Origin: Archangium sp.
GTDB taxonomy: Bacteria > Myxococcota > Myxococcia > Myxococcales > Myxococcaceae
Assembly: GCA_016793585.1 (NCBI GenBank)
Contig: JAEUJR010000719.1
Coordinates: 1 to 7,278 of the forward strand
Length of the DNA stretch: 7,278 nt
Direction: 5' to 3'
Made by a program: the position numbers and the translations under genes. Shown here in pieces: positions 6,169 to 7,278 of the stretch. Every line of letters starts with the position of its first letter. Position 1 is the first letter of the stretch. The notes beneath the pieces are model-generated. The model was not told the origin of the DNA, did no database searches, and worked only from the letters and a program-made list of their open reading frames with translations.

Positions 6169-6906
6169 ATGTTCCGCCGACTTCTCATCCTGCTCGGGCT
6201 CGCTGGCTGCCAGACGGTGGCTCCGGCAACCACTCCCGCGAGCCACGAACCCGCGCTCGACACGGCGTGTCTCGACCGCGCCCGCAACGGAACGCTGCTG
6301 TCTTCGCTGTCGAAGAAGCTCGGCGCCTTTGAGCTCTCGTCGAAGAACGGAACCACGTTCACCCTTCACCGCGCAGGGCGGGCGTTCACCGAGGCCGAAG
6401 GCAAGACGCTGTGGGAACAGATCGGCGCCGCGAACCCGCTTCGAGGGCTGAGCAGTGGCAGTTCGGCGATGTACAGCATCGACAAATGCCCGGGCATCGC
6501 TGACGGCGGTTGTCTGACGTTCTCCATTCACCTCTGCCAGACGAGCCTCGAGACGATCGTCGCCGACCTCGAAGCCGCATCGAAACACGCGCCCGACGCC
6601 GAGCTCTTCGTCACCCTCACTGCGCACGAAGCTGGCGGGCCCTCGTGCAAAGACGGGCCGCGCTGCAGGCCGACGCCGCACTATTCGACCAAAGAAGAGC
6701 CGTACCGAGCGACGCGCCTTCGCACCGCGATTCCGAAGTGGAGCGCCGGTGCCTGCCGCGACGACGGCGACTGCGAGGGCGGCGGAAACGTCTGCCAGGC
6801 CTGGTACCTGCGCGGCAACGCCGAGCTCGCCATCGCGATCGAACACACGCAGCCGACTTTTTGTGGCTGCATCGAGAGGCAGTGCACCTGGTTCACACAG
6901 GAGTGA
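6169..6906 (+). CDS. Putative lipoprotein of unknown function with C-terminal Cys cluster
   Basis: This 245-residue protein opens with a very short lipoprotein signal, 'MFRRLLILLGLAGC', with a classical LAGC lipobox and Cys14 as the lipidation site. A Thr/Pro/Ala linker follows, then a mixed domain of about 160 residues containing 'FELSSKNGTTFTLHRAGRAF' and 'IDKCPGIADGGCLTFSIHLC'. I do not recognise that domain. The last 50 residues hold six cysteines (196, 202, 209, 232, 234, 239) in 'CRDDGDC......C', then 'FCGCIERQCTWF'. This resembles the small cysteine-rich tails common in myxobacterial lipoproteins. Thirteen cysteines in all suggest disulfides in the periplasm or on the cell surface. The ATG is preferred to the TTG at 6139, which would put a basic extension before the signal. 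The gene runs into the VOC gene with a two-base gap, so the two are co-transcribed. Confidence 0.85.
   Translation: MFRRLLILLGLAGCQTVAPATTPASHEPALDTACLDRARNGTLLSSLSKKLGAFELSSKNGTTFTLHRAGRAFTEAEGKTLWEQIGAANPLRGLSSGSSAMYSIDKCPGIADGGCLTFSIHLCQTSLETIVADLEAASKHAPDAELFVTLTAHEAGGPSCKDGPRCRPTPHYSTKEEPYRATRLRTAIPKWSAGACRDDGDCEGGGNVCQAWYLRGNAELAIAIEHTQPTFCGCIERQCTWFTQE
6899..6903 (+). promoter_or_regulatory. Ribosome binding site (AGGAG) of the VOC gene
   Basis: AGGAG sits in the last two sense codons of the lipoprotein gene, five bases before the ATG at 6909. With stop and start only two bases apart, translational coupling is likely. Confidence 0.75.
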
Positions 6907-6908
6907 CG

Positions 6909-7278
6909 ATGGACTTTCACCACTTCGAGCTGCGAACGACCGATGTCGCGGCCGCACGGAAGTTCTACGAGGCGGTGCTGCTCGCGCCGCTCGACGGGCT
7001 CATCACCGAGTTGCCGGCCGTTGCGCGAGCGCGCGGAGCTCCAGCGCACTGGCTGGGCCACCTGCACGTCGATGACCTCGACCGCACGGTCGGCTCATTT
7101 CTCGAAGCAGGCGCCGAACGCCTCGGGCCCGCGCGAACCACCGACGACGGCGCGCCAGTCATCGGCCTTCGTGATCCCTTCGGAGCGGCGGTCGCCCTCA
7201 CCTCACGCCCAGTTCGCGCGACGGTGCGTGCCCGACCGATGCACCTGAGCCACGACCCCGAGCGGGCTCGACGCCTCT
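6909..7278 (+). CDS. VOC family protein (glyoxalase/dioxygenase-like), 5' part
   Basis: Reading from the ATG gives 123 codons plus one base with no stop, so the 3' end lies outside the window. The first VOC module is recognisable. 'FHHFELRTTDVAAARKFYEA' (3-22) is the opening strand and helix, 'HWLGHLHVDDLDRTVGSFLE' (47-66) the second strand and helix, and 'GLRDPFGAAVALTSR' (86-100) the final hairpin. Sequence from about 110 ('PMHLSHDPERARRL') looks like the start of a second module, so the full protein may have two tandem modules, as in the CFP32-type glyoxalase-like proteins. The interval between helix 1 and 'HWLGHL' is short. The usual metal-binding Glu near the end of a VOC module appears to be replaced ('AVALTS'), so this module may not bind metal by itself. 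VOC proteins include lyases, dioxygenases and resistance proteins, and the substrate cannot be told. It is probably cytoplasmic, and its operon partner is a lipoprotein of unknown role. Confidence 0.82.
   Translation, partial: MDFHHFELRTTDVAAARKFYEAVLLAPLDGLITELPAVARARGAPAHWLGHLHVDDLDRTVGSFLEAGAERLGPARTTDDGAPVIGLRDPFGAAVALTSRPVRATVRARPMHLSHDPERARRL

Noticed and set aside
6130..6957. 275-codon minus-strand frame opposite the second lipoprotein gene
   Set aside because: The plus-strand gene has a lipobox signal, a coupled downstream gene and ordered cysteines; the antisense frame has no such features.
1..7278. Search by eye for CRISPR repeats, tRNA-like cloverleaf sequence, insertion-sequence ends or defence-gene motifs
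   Set aside because: No regularly spaced direct repeats, no transposase or nuclease motifs and no tRNA-like conserved loops were seen. Nearly the whole window is explained by the listed genes.

Overview
The window is GC-rich (roughly two thirds G+C) and densely coded, with strong G/C preference at third codon positions. It suggests a chromosome of the Myxococcota, possibly near Archangium, Cystobacter or Myxococcus. The reasons are the codon use, a cysteine-rich lipoprotein with the 'PDAG..VDAG' linker typical of that phylum, a HEAT-like repeat protein, and tandem MuiA/DUF4139 genes. This is pattern recognition, not a database result. I see no mobile element, CRISPR array, tRNA or rRNA, and no sign of recent transfer.

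Layout, left to right. (1) 1-681 (+) is the 3' part of a HEAT-like helical-repeat protein. (2) 734-2074 (+) is a secreted lipoprotein built from nine tandem four-cysteine modules. (3) 2167-4401 and 4404-5918 (+) are two paralogous MuiA/DUF4139-family proteins with only two bases between the stop and the next start, clearly one operon. The first carries a long Pro/Ala/Met/Gly-rich insertion inside its DUF4139 half; the second is compact. (4) 5922-6125 (-) is a probable small two-helix membrane protein facing the DUF4139 pair. (5) 6169-6906 (+) is a second, unrecognised lipoprotein with a C-terminal six-cysteine cluster, translationally coupled to (6) 6909-7278 (+), the start of a VOC (glyoxalase-like) protein that runs off the window.

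Two of the genes encode envelope lipoproteins, and both have a TANNNT hexamer 6-7 bases before the preferred start with no convincing Shine-Dalgarno sequence, a pattern expected of leaderless transcripts. The operon-internal genes have clear AGGAG/GGAGG sites instead. No stretch over 300 bases lacks a gene. The least routine content is the asymmetric DUF4139 pair; the rest looks like ordinary myxobacterial chromosome with many poorly characterised proteins.
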